Assembly (NCBI RefSeq): GCF_000721265.1
Contig: NZ_JOFZ01000006.1
Coordinates: 124,001 to 188,000 of the forward strand
Direction of reading: 5' to 3'
DNA: 64,000 nt
Source: Streptomyces sp. NRRL F-5126
GTDB taxonomy: Bacteria > Actinomycetota > Actinomycetes > Streptomycetales > Streptomycetaceae
Under the pieces are notes generated by a model. That model saw only the letters and a list, made by a program, of their open reading frames with translations. It did not search any database and had not been told where the DNA came from. The position numbers and the translations under genes are program-made. This document shows, in pieces, positions 17,845 through 26,636 of the stretch; positions within the stretch are counted from its first letter, which is position 1, and each line of letters starts with the position of its first letter.

Positions 17845-18449
17845 CCGGCCACCTCCGTACCGGCCGCGGCCGCCTGCTGCACCGCGGGCACGATGTTGAC
17901 GTAGGCACCGCAGCGGCACAGGTTGCCGCTCATCCGCTCGGCCACCTCGGCGCGGTCGAGCCGGGGCACCCCGGTGCCGCCGGTGACGGCGCTCGGCCAG
18001 CCCTTGGCGAACTCGTCGAGCATGCCCACGGCGGACACGACCTGGCCGGGGGTGCAGTAGCCGCACTGGAACGCGTCGCAGTCGATGAAGGCACGCTGCA
18101 CCGGGTGCAGGCGGCGGCCGGCGGCGTGGGCGTCCTCGTGCGCGTCGGCGTGCTGTGACAGGTCCTGCGCGTCATCGGCGGTGACGGTCTCGGCGGTGAC
18201 GGTCTCGGCGGCGAGCCCCTCGGCGGTGACGACCTGGGCGCCGTCCTGCGTGACGGCGAGGGTGAGGCAGCTCAGCACGCGCCGCCCACCGGACAGCACC
18301 GTGCACGCGCCGCACTGCCCGTGGTCGCAGCCCTTCTTGGGGCTCGTCACCCCCAGCCGTTCCCGCAGGGCGTCGAGCAGCGTGGTGCGCGTGTCGACGG
18401 TCAGCCGGCGTGGGACGCCGTCGACGTGCACGGTGATGTCGGTGTTCAT
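17841..18449 (-). CDS. Xanthine dehydrogenase family, (2Fe-2S) subunit
   Basis: First gene of the operon, 202 residues. The plant-ferredoxin-type cluster motif is KKGCDHGQCGACTVL with the fourth Cys in RRVLSCLTLA; the second cluster is FQCGYCTPGQ with LCRCGAY. Between the two domains is a low-complexity insert (AAETVTAETVTADDAQDL and HADAHEDAHAAGRR) that most homologues lack; it is encoded partly by a 15-bp repeat. The ATG at 18447-18449 gives the standard MNTDITVHVDG start. No Tat signal is visible in this start, so the complex may be cytoplasmic. Confidence 0.92.
18175..18234 (-). repeat. 15-bp repeat, four units, inside the Fe-S subunit gene
   Basis: Four consecutive 15-bp units (starts 18175, 18190, 18205, 18220; consensus TCGGCGGTGACGGTC on the plus strand). 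The first two are identical, the fourth is close and the third has drifted. They encode AETVT-type pentapeptides in the linker between the two iron-sulfur domains. Confidence 0.75.
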
Positions 18450-18521
18450 CGCACGAGGGTTCCCGGTACCGGCGCGCGTCACACGGTGCGCGGCGGCCGC
18501 TCACACAGGTGGCGGCACCCG

Positions 18522-19181
18522 TCAGGAGGTCGTGCGGGGGAAGGTGACCTCCACCCGGCGGTTCTTCTTGCGCCCGGCCTCGGTGCTGTTGTCCGCGATC
18601 GGGTACTCCTCGCCGTAGCCCCGGATCTCGTAGGTGATGCCGGCGTCGGAGAGCTGCTGTTCGAGGACGCTGTGCACGGCCTCGGCGCGCTGCTTGGACA
18701 GCACGAGTCCGTGTGCGGACGAGCCGAGGTTGTCGGTGAAGCCGAACACCCGGACGGTGGTGGCGTGCTGCTTCGTGACCACGTCGGCGATGGCGGCGAT
18801 CCGGTCGGTCGCGTCGTGCGACAGCTTGGCGCTGTCCTTGGAGAAGAGGACCTCGGCCTGGAGGGCGAACGTCACGGAGTCCGGCGTGTCGGAGCGGCGC
18901 TCCTCGCCGCCCTGCGACTCCACGACGGACACGATGTCGAGCACGCGCGCCGGCGCGAGCGTCGCACCCGCGCGGAGCTTGAGGCCCGGGGCGTGCGCGT
19001 CGACCTGAGGCGGCGGCGAGGTCTGCGCGGCGCCGGGCGGCAGGGGCGTGTCGTCGGCGCGGGCTGGGCCGGCGGTCGCGGGGACCGCGAGCGCGAGCGC
19101 GAGGAGGACGACGGCGCCGGGGCGCGCGGGCCGCTTGGGCGCGAGCCGCTTGGGCGCGGGCCGCCGCTTGGGCGCGGGCAT
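18522..19181 (-). CDS. OmpA family protein at the end of the Tad operon
   Basis: 219-residue exported protein. A basic N-terminus rich in APKR repeats (PAPKRRPAPKRLAPKRPARP) precedes a signal helix (GAVVLLALALAVPATAGPARA). The C-terminal 110 residues are an OmpA-like peptidoglycan-binding domain: VLFSKDSAKLSHDATDRIA, VRVFGFTDNLGSSAHGLVLS and EAGRKKNRRVEV. The ATG at 19179-19181 overlaps the preceding lipoprotein gene's stop by one base (TGATG). OmpA-domain proteins are frequent last genes of actinobacterial Tad operons and may tether the machinery to the cell wall. Confidence 0.85.
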   Translation of the reverse strand: MPAPKRRPAPKRLAPKRPARPGAVVLLALALAVPATAGPARADDTPLPPGAAQTSPPPQVDAHAPGLKLRAGATLAPARVLDIVSVVESQGGEERRSDTPDSVTFALQAEVLFSKDSAKLSHDATDRIAAIADVVTKQHATTVRVFGFTDNLGSSAHGLVLSKQRAEAVHSVLEQQLSDAGITYEIRGYGEEYPIADNSTEAGRKKNRRVEVTFPRTTS

Positions 19182-19783
19182 CACGAGATCGCAATCGTCG
19201 CGGTGTTCATCGTGGGCAGGTCCACACCGACCTGGGTCGTCGACGCCGGGGGCGCCGGGAACTGCGCGAAGAAGGGCTGCGTCTGCCCAGCGGAGAAATT
19301 GAAGTCCCCCATGGTGGTGAGCGGGTACCCGTCGGTGTCCCGCAGCACGTAGTAGCGCTTCTTGCCCTTGGGATCCACCAGTGTCATGCCTGCAAGCGAC
19401 AGCCCCTTCTCCTTGACCTGGGTCTCGTCGCCCGCCCACTGGATGGGCGCCAACTGTGTGGAGCTCGACGTGTTCTTGATGACGCCGGAGAGGGTCAGGA
19501 AGCCGCCCTGGTCGCGGACGGCGGACTGGATGACCAGCTCAAGGCCGTTGGTGCCCTGCAGTGTCCCGAGGGTCCGCGTGGCCGTGGGAGACGGCGTGCC
19601 GTCCCCTGCGGGGGCCTGGGACGCCGGGGCCGAAGTCACCGAGGTCGAGGCGGCGCCCTGCTTGCCTTTGCCGTTGTCCGTCCCACCGCCGCCGCAGGCA
19701 GCCAGGGCCACCGTCAGCGTGGCCGCGGCCGAAACGGCCCACACCGCCCTCCGCAAGCGCGTGTCACGCCACATCATCGTCAC
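19181..19783 (-). CDS. Lipoprotein in the Tad operon
   Basis: 200-residue secreted lipoprotein. The signal peptide ends in the lipobox LAAC (VSAAATLTVALAAC). A Gly/Lys/Ser/Pro spacer is followed by a beta-rich domain (LELVIQSAVRDQGGFLTLSG, KNTSSSTQLAP) that resembles DUF4352-like immunoglobulin folds. The GTG at 19781-19783 is chosen because GAGGGA lies 6 nt upstream; another GTG at 19811-19813 would overlap the previous stop in a GTGA, but it has no ribosome site. It is probably an envelope partner of the OmpA-like protein encoded immediately downstream. Confidence 0.78.
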   Translation of the reverse strand: MTMMWRDTRLRRAVWAVSAAATLTVALAACGGGGTDNGKGKQGAASTSVTSAPASQAPAGDGTPSPTATRTLGTLQGTNGLELVIQSAVRDQGGFLTLSGVIKNTSSSTQLAPIQWAGDETQVKEKGLSLAGMTLVDPKGKKRYYVLRDTDGYPLTTMGDFNFSAGQTQPFFAQFPAPPASTTQVGVDLPTMNTATIAIS

Positions 19784-19809
19784 TGCCGTTCCCTCATCGC
19801 TCGTACGGG

Positions 19810-20448
19810 TCACTGGTCGGACAGCCGGACCGTGAACAGATCGGACATGTCCGGGAGATCACTCAGGTGGTCTGGGTCGATGACGACTTCGCCGCCCGGG
19901 CACAGAAGGCCCCCGGGAGACGTCTGCTTGCCGCGCCCCCGGCCGCCGCCGGCAGGCTGGGCGGCAGATGCGTCGGACGGGTCGAAGCTGCAGCGGGGCT
20001 CGACGATCGCCGTGGCGTTCGCCTGCGCCTTGACGCCTTCCGTGCCGCGCACGACGCTCTTCCCGACCGTGTTCCGGGTGATGACACCGACGGTGAACCC
20101 CCAACGGCCACCGCCCAGCGGCGAGCAGGACCGCACATCCGCATTGTTTGCACTAGCGAACGCATATGCGGCGTCGCAAGCGCCACCCGGAGGCCCTGTG
20201 ACGCTCCCGTCGAACACGTTCTTCAAGTAGTCCGGATCCAGGACGCCCGCGAGGAAGGCCGTTTTGAAGTCGTCCCGTGACTGCTGTGCGGCGGCCAGGG
20301 CCGCGGCATCCGCGGCCGACTGGCCGCCGTTGCGCGTGGCCCCCGCCCGGCCGTAGACGAAGAACGCGAGCGCCGCGAACAGCACGCCCGCCACCATGAC
20401 GATGTACAGCGCGGCCGCCTGCCCGGATTCACGCTCCGCCGGCGTCAG
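19810..20448 (-). CDS. TadE/TadG-like pilus assembly protein, probable CTG start
   Basis: About 212 residues. Near the N-terminus ERESGQAAALYIVMVAGVLF is a prepilin-like hydrophobic helix, then ATRNGGQSAADAAALAAAQ, the usual signature of minor pilin/TadG-like proteins; a cysteine-containing extracellular domain (GGACDAAYAF, ADVRSCSP, PRCSFDP) follows. No ATG, GTG or TTG is suitably placed. The CTG at 20446-20448 overlaps the pilin stop codon by the same 4-base geometry as ATGA and gives LTPAERESGQ. If CTG is not used, the first ATG falls inside the membrane helix, which would be wrong. Confidence 0.75.
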   Translation of the reverse strand: MTPAERESGQAAALYIVMVAGVLFAALAFFVYGRAGATRNGGQSAADAAALAAAQQSRDDFKTAFLAGVLDPDYLKNVFDGSVTGPPGGACDAAYAFASANNADVRSCSPLGGGRWGFTVGVITRNTVGKSVVRGTEGVKAQANATAIVEPRCSFDPSDASAAQPAGGGRGRGKQTSPGGLLCPGGEVVIDPDHLSDLPDMSDLFTVRLSDQ

Positions 20449-20705
20449 CCGCCGGCGCCGGTGACCTTGCTGACCGCGGTGCGAAGCGCGTTGGCGATCG
20501 TGTTGTCGATCCCGGTCCCCACGATCGCCACGATGATCAGCGCCACCAGGATGATGATCCCGAGGTACTCGATCGACCCCTGACCCCGGTCGCGAGCGCG
20601 AGCGCGCTCGCGACCCGCGCGGCGGAGTGCGCGGGCCGTCGTGTTCGCCCACGTGCCGACGTACACCCGCGCCCTCGCCGCGGCCCCCAGCGTCCTGTGC
20701 GTCAC
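20445..20705 (-). CDS. Flp-type pilin (type IVb)
   Basis: 86-residue major pilin candidate. A basic leader (ARALRRAGRERARARDRG) precedes the processing site G-QGSIEYLG, with Glu +5 and Tyr +6 as in Flp pilins, and one hydrophobic helix (IIILVALIIVAIVG). The GTG at 20703-20705 is chosen because GGAGGTGA, a full anti-16S match, lies 5 nt upstream; an ATG at 20736-20738 gives 11 more residues with a poor site. The very strong ribosome site, and a hairpin and 140-base gap before it, suggest high and partly separate expression. Cleavage would need the prepilin peptidase at 8.7 kb. Confidence 0.83.
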   Translation of the reverse strand: MTHRTLGAAARARVYVGTWANTTARALRRAGRERARARDRGQGSIEYLGIIILVALIIVAIVGTGIDNTIANALRTAVSKVTGAGG

Positions 20706-20821
20706 GGTGGTCACCTCCGTCACCTCTGCCACTGTCATCCCCAGTCACGGCCTCCTCACGGCCTGTGACACTGGTGACCCCGGCACCGTAAGTCCCCCGC
20801 GCGGCCGTGCGCGTGGGTCCC

Positions 20822-20841
20822 TGGGCCCAACCGTGGGCCCA
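20822..20841 (-). terminator. Hairpin between the response regulator and pilin genes
   Basis: TGGGCCCA (20822-20829) is repeated at 20834-20841 with a 4-nt loop. It begins 8 bases after the response-regulator stop. It could terminate or attenuate the upstream tad transcript, or stabilise the pilin mRNA. Confidence 0.5.
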
Positions 20842-20848
20842 CTCGCGA

Positions 20849-21574
20849 TCAGTCATGCCCCCGCGAACCCCCTCCCCCTCCCGCTCCCGCTCCCGCGGTG
20901 CCGTGCCAGCGGGCGATCGCCTCGCCGCGGCTGCCCGCGCCGAGCTTGGCGAAGATGCGGTTGATGTGGTTCTTCACCGTCTTCTGGCTGATGAAGCACG
21001 CGGCGGCGATCTGCTGGTTCGTCATGCCCGAGCCGATCAGGTCCATGATCTCCACCTCCCGCCCACTCAGCCCCGACGAATGTCCCACATTCGCTTGCTC
21101 TTGCAAAGACTGTGGGAAGGGCGGGGAGTTGGGCACGGGTGCCACCGCGCCCCGCAGCGCCCGGAGCACCGCGCTCGACGCAGACGGCGTCAGGTAGGGC
21201 CGGCCCTCGCACACCCCGCGTACCGCCTCCACCAGCTGGTCCGCCGTGAACTCGCCATGCACCAGATAGCCGCCCGCCCCCAGCCGCAGCGCCTCCTGGA
21301 CCGTCCCCGGCTCGCCGCTGTACGTCGTCATCAGGACCGGCGCGAGCCGCACCAGGTACGGCAGGGCCGCCATCCCGTCGTACCGCGGCATCCGTACGTC
21401 GAGCAGTACCACGTCGGGCCGGGTGCGCACCGTCGCCTCGTACGCCTCGCGGCCGTCGGCCGCGCCCGCGACGACCTCGATGTCGTCGCGGTCGGAAAGC
21501 AGCGCCGTCAGCCCGGCGCGCACCACCGGGTTGTCGTCCGCCACGACCACGCGCAGCGCGTCAGCCCGCCTCAC
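20849..21574 (-). CDS. LuxR/NarL-type response regulator in the Tad operon
   Basis: 241 residues. The receiver domain has VVVADDNPVVRAGL, the phospho-acceptor Asp in PDVVLLDVRMPRYDG, the conserved Thr in LMTTYSGEPG, and GAGGYLVHGEF where Lys is usual (His or Gly here, so the Lys position is altered). The LuxR helix-turn-helix is GLSGREVEIMDLIGSGMTNQ followed by KTVKNHINRIFAKLG. The GTG at 21572-21574 lies 14 bases inside the kinase gene with GGAGGTGA upstream, so the two are coupled. It is the likely regulator of the pilus operon. Confidence 0.88.
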   Translation of the reverse strand: MRRADALRVVVADDNPVVRAGLTALLSDRDDIEVVAGAADGREAYEATVRTRPDVVLLDVRMPRYDGMAALPYLVRLAPVLMTTYSGEPGTVQEALRLGAGGYLVHGEFTADQLVEAVRGVCEGRPYLTPSASSAVLRALRGAVAPVPNSPPFPQSLQEQANVGHSSGLSGREVEIMDLIGSGMTNQQIAAACFISQKTVKNHINRIFAKLGAGSRGEAIARWHGTAGAGAGGGGGSRGHD

Positions 21575-22886
21575 CGGCCGTCACCTCCTCGCGCCCCAGA
21601 CCCGGCTCGCGCGCGTGCGGATGCGGCGGCAGCGGGAGTTCCAGGCGGACCTCCGTGCCGCGCGCCGCCTCGCCCCTGCCGACCCTGATCCGCGCGCCGA
21701 TCGACGCGGCCCGCTCCACCATGCCGACGATCCCGAAGTGGCCTCGTGCCCGCAGCTCTTCGAGGGTCGTGCCGGGTGGCAGCCCGCACCCGTCGTCGTA
21801 CACGCTCACCCGCAGCCTGCCGTCGGCGGTGGCCCCGGCCGTGACCGCGACCAGCGTGCCGCCGCCGTGCCGCGCCGCGTTCTCCATCGCCTCGGCCGTA
21901 ACGCCGAGCACCTGGCGTGCGATCGCTTCCGGGATCCTGGGCAAGGAGCCCCCAGTACCCGCCGTCCCGTACGTGGCCCGCATGCCGTGCCGCTGCCGGA
22001 ACTCGGCGGCGCGCGCGGCCAGTTCCGTCGGCAGGTCGGTGCCGAACCCGTCGCCCGCCGTCCGCGCCCGGCGCAGGTCGGACAGGAGCTCGCGGGACTC
22101 GGCCGCCGCCCGGCGCGCCGAGCGGGCGACGAGCTCCGCGCGCAGCCTGACCGCGTCGGGGTCCATCGCGCCCGCCGACCCCGCGAGGCCGTCGGCCGCG
22201 AGCGCGAGGCCGTGCAGCGTCTTGGCCACCGAGTCGTGCATCTCCCGGGCCAGCCTGGCCCGTTCCTCGTCCACGGCGCCCGCGGCCGCCAGCCGCGACC
22301 TGGCGTCGGCCAGGGCCTGGCTCGCCTCCCCCAGGTCAAGCAGGAACGTGCGCAGCGAGCTGCCGATCGCGCCGGCCGCGACGCACAGCCCCGGCAGCAG
22401 CAGCACGCCCAGGCCGCGTTCGCCACCGCCGCCGGTCACGCCGTACGCGCCGGCGAGCAGCAGTGCCTGGAGCACGGCGAAGACCGCCGCGCCCCGCCAC
22501 CCGTACGCGAGCCCCGCGAGCAGCGGCGTGCACAGGGTGACGTACGCGAGCGTGGAGTCCGGCGACGCGGTGACCAGCAGCAGCGCGCCGAACAGCATGT
22601 CCACCGCGAGCAGCGCCGGGTGGCGCAGCAGGACGGGCCCGAAGCGCTCCCAGTCCCGCACGAGCGCGTAGGACACCATGAACGTGACGAGCACGGCCGC
22701 GCCGACCAGCACGATCGGCAGGCCGTGCGCGGTGCCGCGCAGCGCGAACGGCGTCGCCAGCACGATCATCGCCATGCGGAAGCCGAGGACCTGCCTGCAC
22801 AGCGCCTGCAGGGCGTTGACCTGCAAGGGCAGCGGCGGCACGTGCCGTGGCGCGCCGCCCCGGGTACGCGTCCTCGTCCGTCGCAC
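21561..22886 (-). CDS. Sensor histidine kinase (HisKA_3) in the Tad operon
   Basis: 441 residues. About six transmembrane helices fill the first 190 residues without a large extracellular sensor loop. The HisKA_3 helix is ERARLAREMHDSVAKTLHG with the phospho-acceptor His, and the ATPase domain contains ENAARHGGGTL (N box), VYDDGCGLP (G1) and GHFGIVGMVERA (G2). The start is GTG 22884-22886 with GGAGGG upstream. It lies between tadC and its response regulator in the same operon, so it probably senses envelope or surface state to control pilus expression. Confidence 0.88.
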   Translation of the reverse strand: MRRTRTRTRGGAPRHVPPLPLQVNALQALCRQVLGFRMAMIVLATPFALRGTAHGLPIVLVGAAVLVTFMVSYALVRDWERFGPVLLRHPALLAVDMLFGALLLVTASPDSTLAYVTLCTPLLAGLAYGWRGAAVFAVLQALLLAGAYGVTGGGGERGLGVLLLPGLCVAAGAIGSSLRTFLLDLGEASQALADARSRLAAAGAVDEERARLAREMHDSVAKTLHGLALAADGLAGSAGAMDPDAVRLRAELVARSARRAAAESRELLSDLRRARTAGDGFGTDLPTELAARAAEFRQRHGMRATYGTAGTGGSLPRIPEAIARQVLGVTAEAMENAARHGGGTLVAVTAGATADGRLRVSVYDDGCGLPPGTTLEELRARGHFGIVGMVERAASIGARIRVGRGEAARGTEVRLELPLPPHPHAREPGLGREEVTAGEAG

Positions 22887-22935
22887 CGGCTGTCCCTCCT
22901 CCCCGCGATCGTCGTCACCGTGTCCGTACGCCGTC

Positions 22936-23826
22936 TCAGCCGCCCAGCAGTTGGCCGAAGTCCACCCCCGACCCGTAGTAGAAGCTCATCGCGATCAGCA
23001 GCAGCGTCGCCGGCAGCATCACCAGCGTGACCACAAGCGTCGTCTTCGGCACGGCGCGCGCCGCCGTGCGCCGCGCGTTCTGCGCGTCGGTGCGGCGCAT
23101 GTCCTCGGCGATCTGGATCAGCGTGTCGACGATCGGCGCGCCGAGTTCCTCGCCCTGCTGGAGCGCGCTGACGAACATCGACACCTGCTCGCTGTCGTTG
23201 CGCCGCCGCAGCTGGTCGAACGCTTCCCTGCGCGGCACGCCGAGGTCCATCTGGCGGATGGTGACGCGCAGTTCGTCGGCCCAGGGGCCCTGGTACCTCT
23301 CCGCCACGCGTTCCAGCGACTGGCGGAAGCCGAGCCCGGCCGACACGACGACGGCGAGTACGTCGAGGAAGTCGGGCAGGGTGCGTTCGATGTCGGCGCG
23401 GCGCCTGCGCGTGGCGACGCGGATCACGACGTCCGTCCAGACCAGTCCGAACACGAGCGCCGCGATCCCGAGGGGCAGTTGGCCGTTGGCCGTCAGGGCG
23501 AGCGACGCGACGACGCCGAGGCCGCCGAAGACGGCGCGCCGTGCCGCGTAACGGTCGACGGTGAGGCCGCCGGGGTTGCCCGCGCGGTCCAGCCTCTTGC
23601 GCAGCGCGCCCACGCGCCGCGGCCCCATGAGGCGCAGCACCACGGGCGCGAACCGCATGCCGACCCTGTCGATGCCGGAGCCGACGGCGGAGGTCCTGGT
23701 GGCGCCCACTTCGAGTGCGACGCTCAGGTCCTCGGGGAGCTTGGCGTCCGCGCGGTACATGCGGATGCCGTGGAAGGCCCCGTAGACGGAGAGGCCGAGG
23801 ACGGCGGCGAGTGCGAGTGCGGTCAT
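22936..23826 (-). CDS. tadC: TadC, type II secretion system F-domain protein
   Basis: 296-residue inner-membrane platform protein. The T2SSF domain is visible as LPDFLDVLAVVVSAGLGFRQ, then WADELRVTIRQMDLGVPRRE and FVSALQQGEELGAPI. Transmembrane helices lie at the N-terminus, in the middle (VASLALTA...) and at the C-terminus (LVVTLVMLPATLLLIAMSFYY). It pairs with TadB to form the platform that the CpaF ATPase drives. Gene order after cpaF and tadB is typical. Confidence 0.9.
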   Translation of the reverse strand: MTALALAAVLGLSVYGAFHGIRMYRADAKLPEDLSVALEVGATRTSAVGSGIDRVGMRFAPVVLRLMGPRRVGALRKRLDRAGNPGGLTVDRYAARRAVFGGLGVVASLALTANGQLPLGIAALVFGLVWTDVVIRVATRRRRADIERTLPDFLDVLAVVVSAGLGFRQSLERVAERYQGPWADELRVTIRQMDLGVPRREAFDQLRRRNDSEQVSMFVSALQQGEELGAPIVDTLIQIAEDMRRTDAQNARRTAARAVPKTTLVVTLVMLPATLLLIAMSFYYGSGVDFGQLLGG

Positions 23827-23850
23827 GGGGTGTCCCGTTGTCCTTCCCGC

Positions 23851-24801
23851 TCAGACCCGTACGGCGGACATGCGGCGGATGAGGAAGAGGCCCGCGCCGT
23901 AGAGCGCGAACGCGAGTACGGTCGCGATGCGGCCGACGCCCGAGCCGGTCATCCGGTCGAGCGCCCCCGGCGTCGCCTGGTTGATCAGCAGGAGGAAGCC
24001 GAGGCCGAGCGCGGGCACGGCGACGGCCGTCACCTTGATCTGCGACAGCATCGTGGTGACCTCCCTGCGGGTCTCCTTGCGCTCCTCCAGGGTCTTGGTG
24101 AGGTTGCGCAGCGAGCTGACGACCTGGCCGCCCGCGCGGTTGGACAGGACGAGCGTGGTGACGAGGACGACCAGTTCGCGTGACGGCAGCCGGGCGGCGA
24201 GCTCGTCGAGCGCGTCCTCGAAGGCGTGGCCGACGGCGAGCCGGTCGGAGACCCTGCGCAGCTCCTCGCCCGCCGGGTCGTCCAGCTCCTCGGCGGCCAT
24301 CGACAGGGCGGTGCGCATCGCGAGCCCGGCCTGCGTGGCGTTGGCGAGCACCCGGGTGAGCTCGGGGAGCTGGTTGATGAACGCCTCGGTGCGCTTGGTC
24401 CGCTGCCAGGTGAGGAAGGCGTTGGCGCCCCACAGCCCCGCCAGCGCGGCGAGTACGCCGAAGAAGGGCGCGAAGAACGAGCCGACGACGAAGTACACGA
24501 CCAGCAGCCCCGCCACCGTGTAGACGGCGAACTCGCCGGGCGTCAGGTCGAGTCCCGTGACGGCGATCTTGCGGTCGATGCGGTGTCCGAGGCCGGTGCG
24601 GCGCAGCCTGCGGTCCACCCCGGCGAAGCGCGGCCTGCGGCCGCCCGCGGGAAGCTGGGGGCGTTCCGCCTCCGCCATCCTGGCGATCAGCTCGCGGCGC
24701 TGCGAGCGGCCCGCCGCGTAGGTGTGCACGCCCAGGACGGCGAACAGCAGGGCGAGGAGCGTCGCGCCGAGCGTCATGAGCGAGAGATCGGTCTTGTCCA
24801 T
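23851..24801 (-). CDS. tadB: TadB, type II secretion system F-domain protein
   Basis: 316-residue platform protein. It has an N-terminal helix (LSLMTLGATLLALLFAVLGV), a central pair of helices and a T2SSF domain (INQLPELTRVLANATQAGLAM, RLPSRELVVLVTTLVLSNRAGG, TRREVTTMLSQIKVTA) with C-terminal membrane helices. GGAGG lies about 11 nt before ATG 24799-24801. It sits 21 bases after cpaF and 24 before tadC. Confidence 0.9.
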   Translation of the reverse strand: MDKTDLSLMTLGATLLALLFAVLGVHTYAAGRSQRRELIARMAEAERPQLPAGGRRPRFAGVDRRLRRTGLGHRIDRKIAVTGLDLTPGEFAVYTVAGLLVVYFVVGSFFAPFFGVLAALAGLWGANAFLTWQRTKRTEAFINQLPELTRVLANATQAGLAMRTALSMAAEELDDPAGEELRRVSDRLAVGHAFEDALDELAARLPSRELVVLVTTLVLSNRAGGQVVSSLRNLTKTLEERKETRREVTTMLSQIKVTAVAVPALGLGFLLLINQATPGALDRMTGSGVGRIATVLAFALYGAGLFLIRRMSAVRV

Positions 24802-24822
24802 GGTGCGGGTTGCCTCCTCGGG

Positions 24823-26234
<1,412 letters not shown>

Positions 26235-26238
<4 letters not shown>

Positions 26239-26636
26239 TTCGTCACTCCTTGGGCCGTGCCGGGCAGCGTGTCGAGGGGCATGGTCACGCTCCGCGTCGC
26301 GTCGCCGAAATCGAACAGGGGGATGAGCGCGGGGATGTGGACGCGGGCGGTGACCTCGATGCCCGTGCCGGTCGGCGTCTCGCTGAACCGCCCGTCGAGC
26401 CAGCCGCTCATGGCGGCCTGCCCGGCGGCCTGGTAGCTGTCGCCCCTGGTCTCCCGGTAGGTGGCGGCGCGCGCGGCGGCCCGCGCTGCCGTGCCGGCCT
26501 GCTGGACGGTGTACGCGACGATGCCGAGCTGCAGGGCCGCGAGCGCGACGAACAGGAGGAGCGTGACGACGCCGACGTACTCCAGCGCCGCCTGCCCGCC
26601 GTCACGCCTGGAGCCCCTCCCGTCACGAACCCGCAT
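26235..26636 (-). CDS. TadE-like minor pilin
   Basis: 133 residues. A basic N-terminus and the prepilin-like motif RDGGQAALEYVGVVTLLLFV (cleavage after Gly, Glu +5, Tyr) are followed by an AGTAARAAARAATYRETRG helix and a small beta domain. It overlaps cpaF by 4 bases and the repeat-rich TadE-like gene by 14 bases. As a predicted substrate of the same peptidase, it may cap or prime the pilus. Confidence 0.85.
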
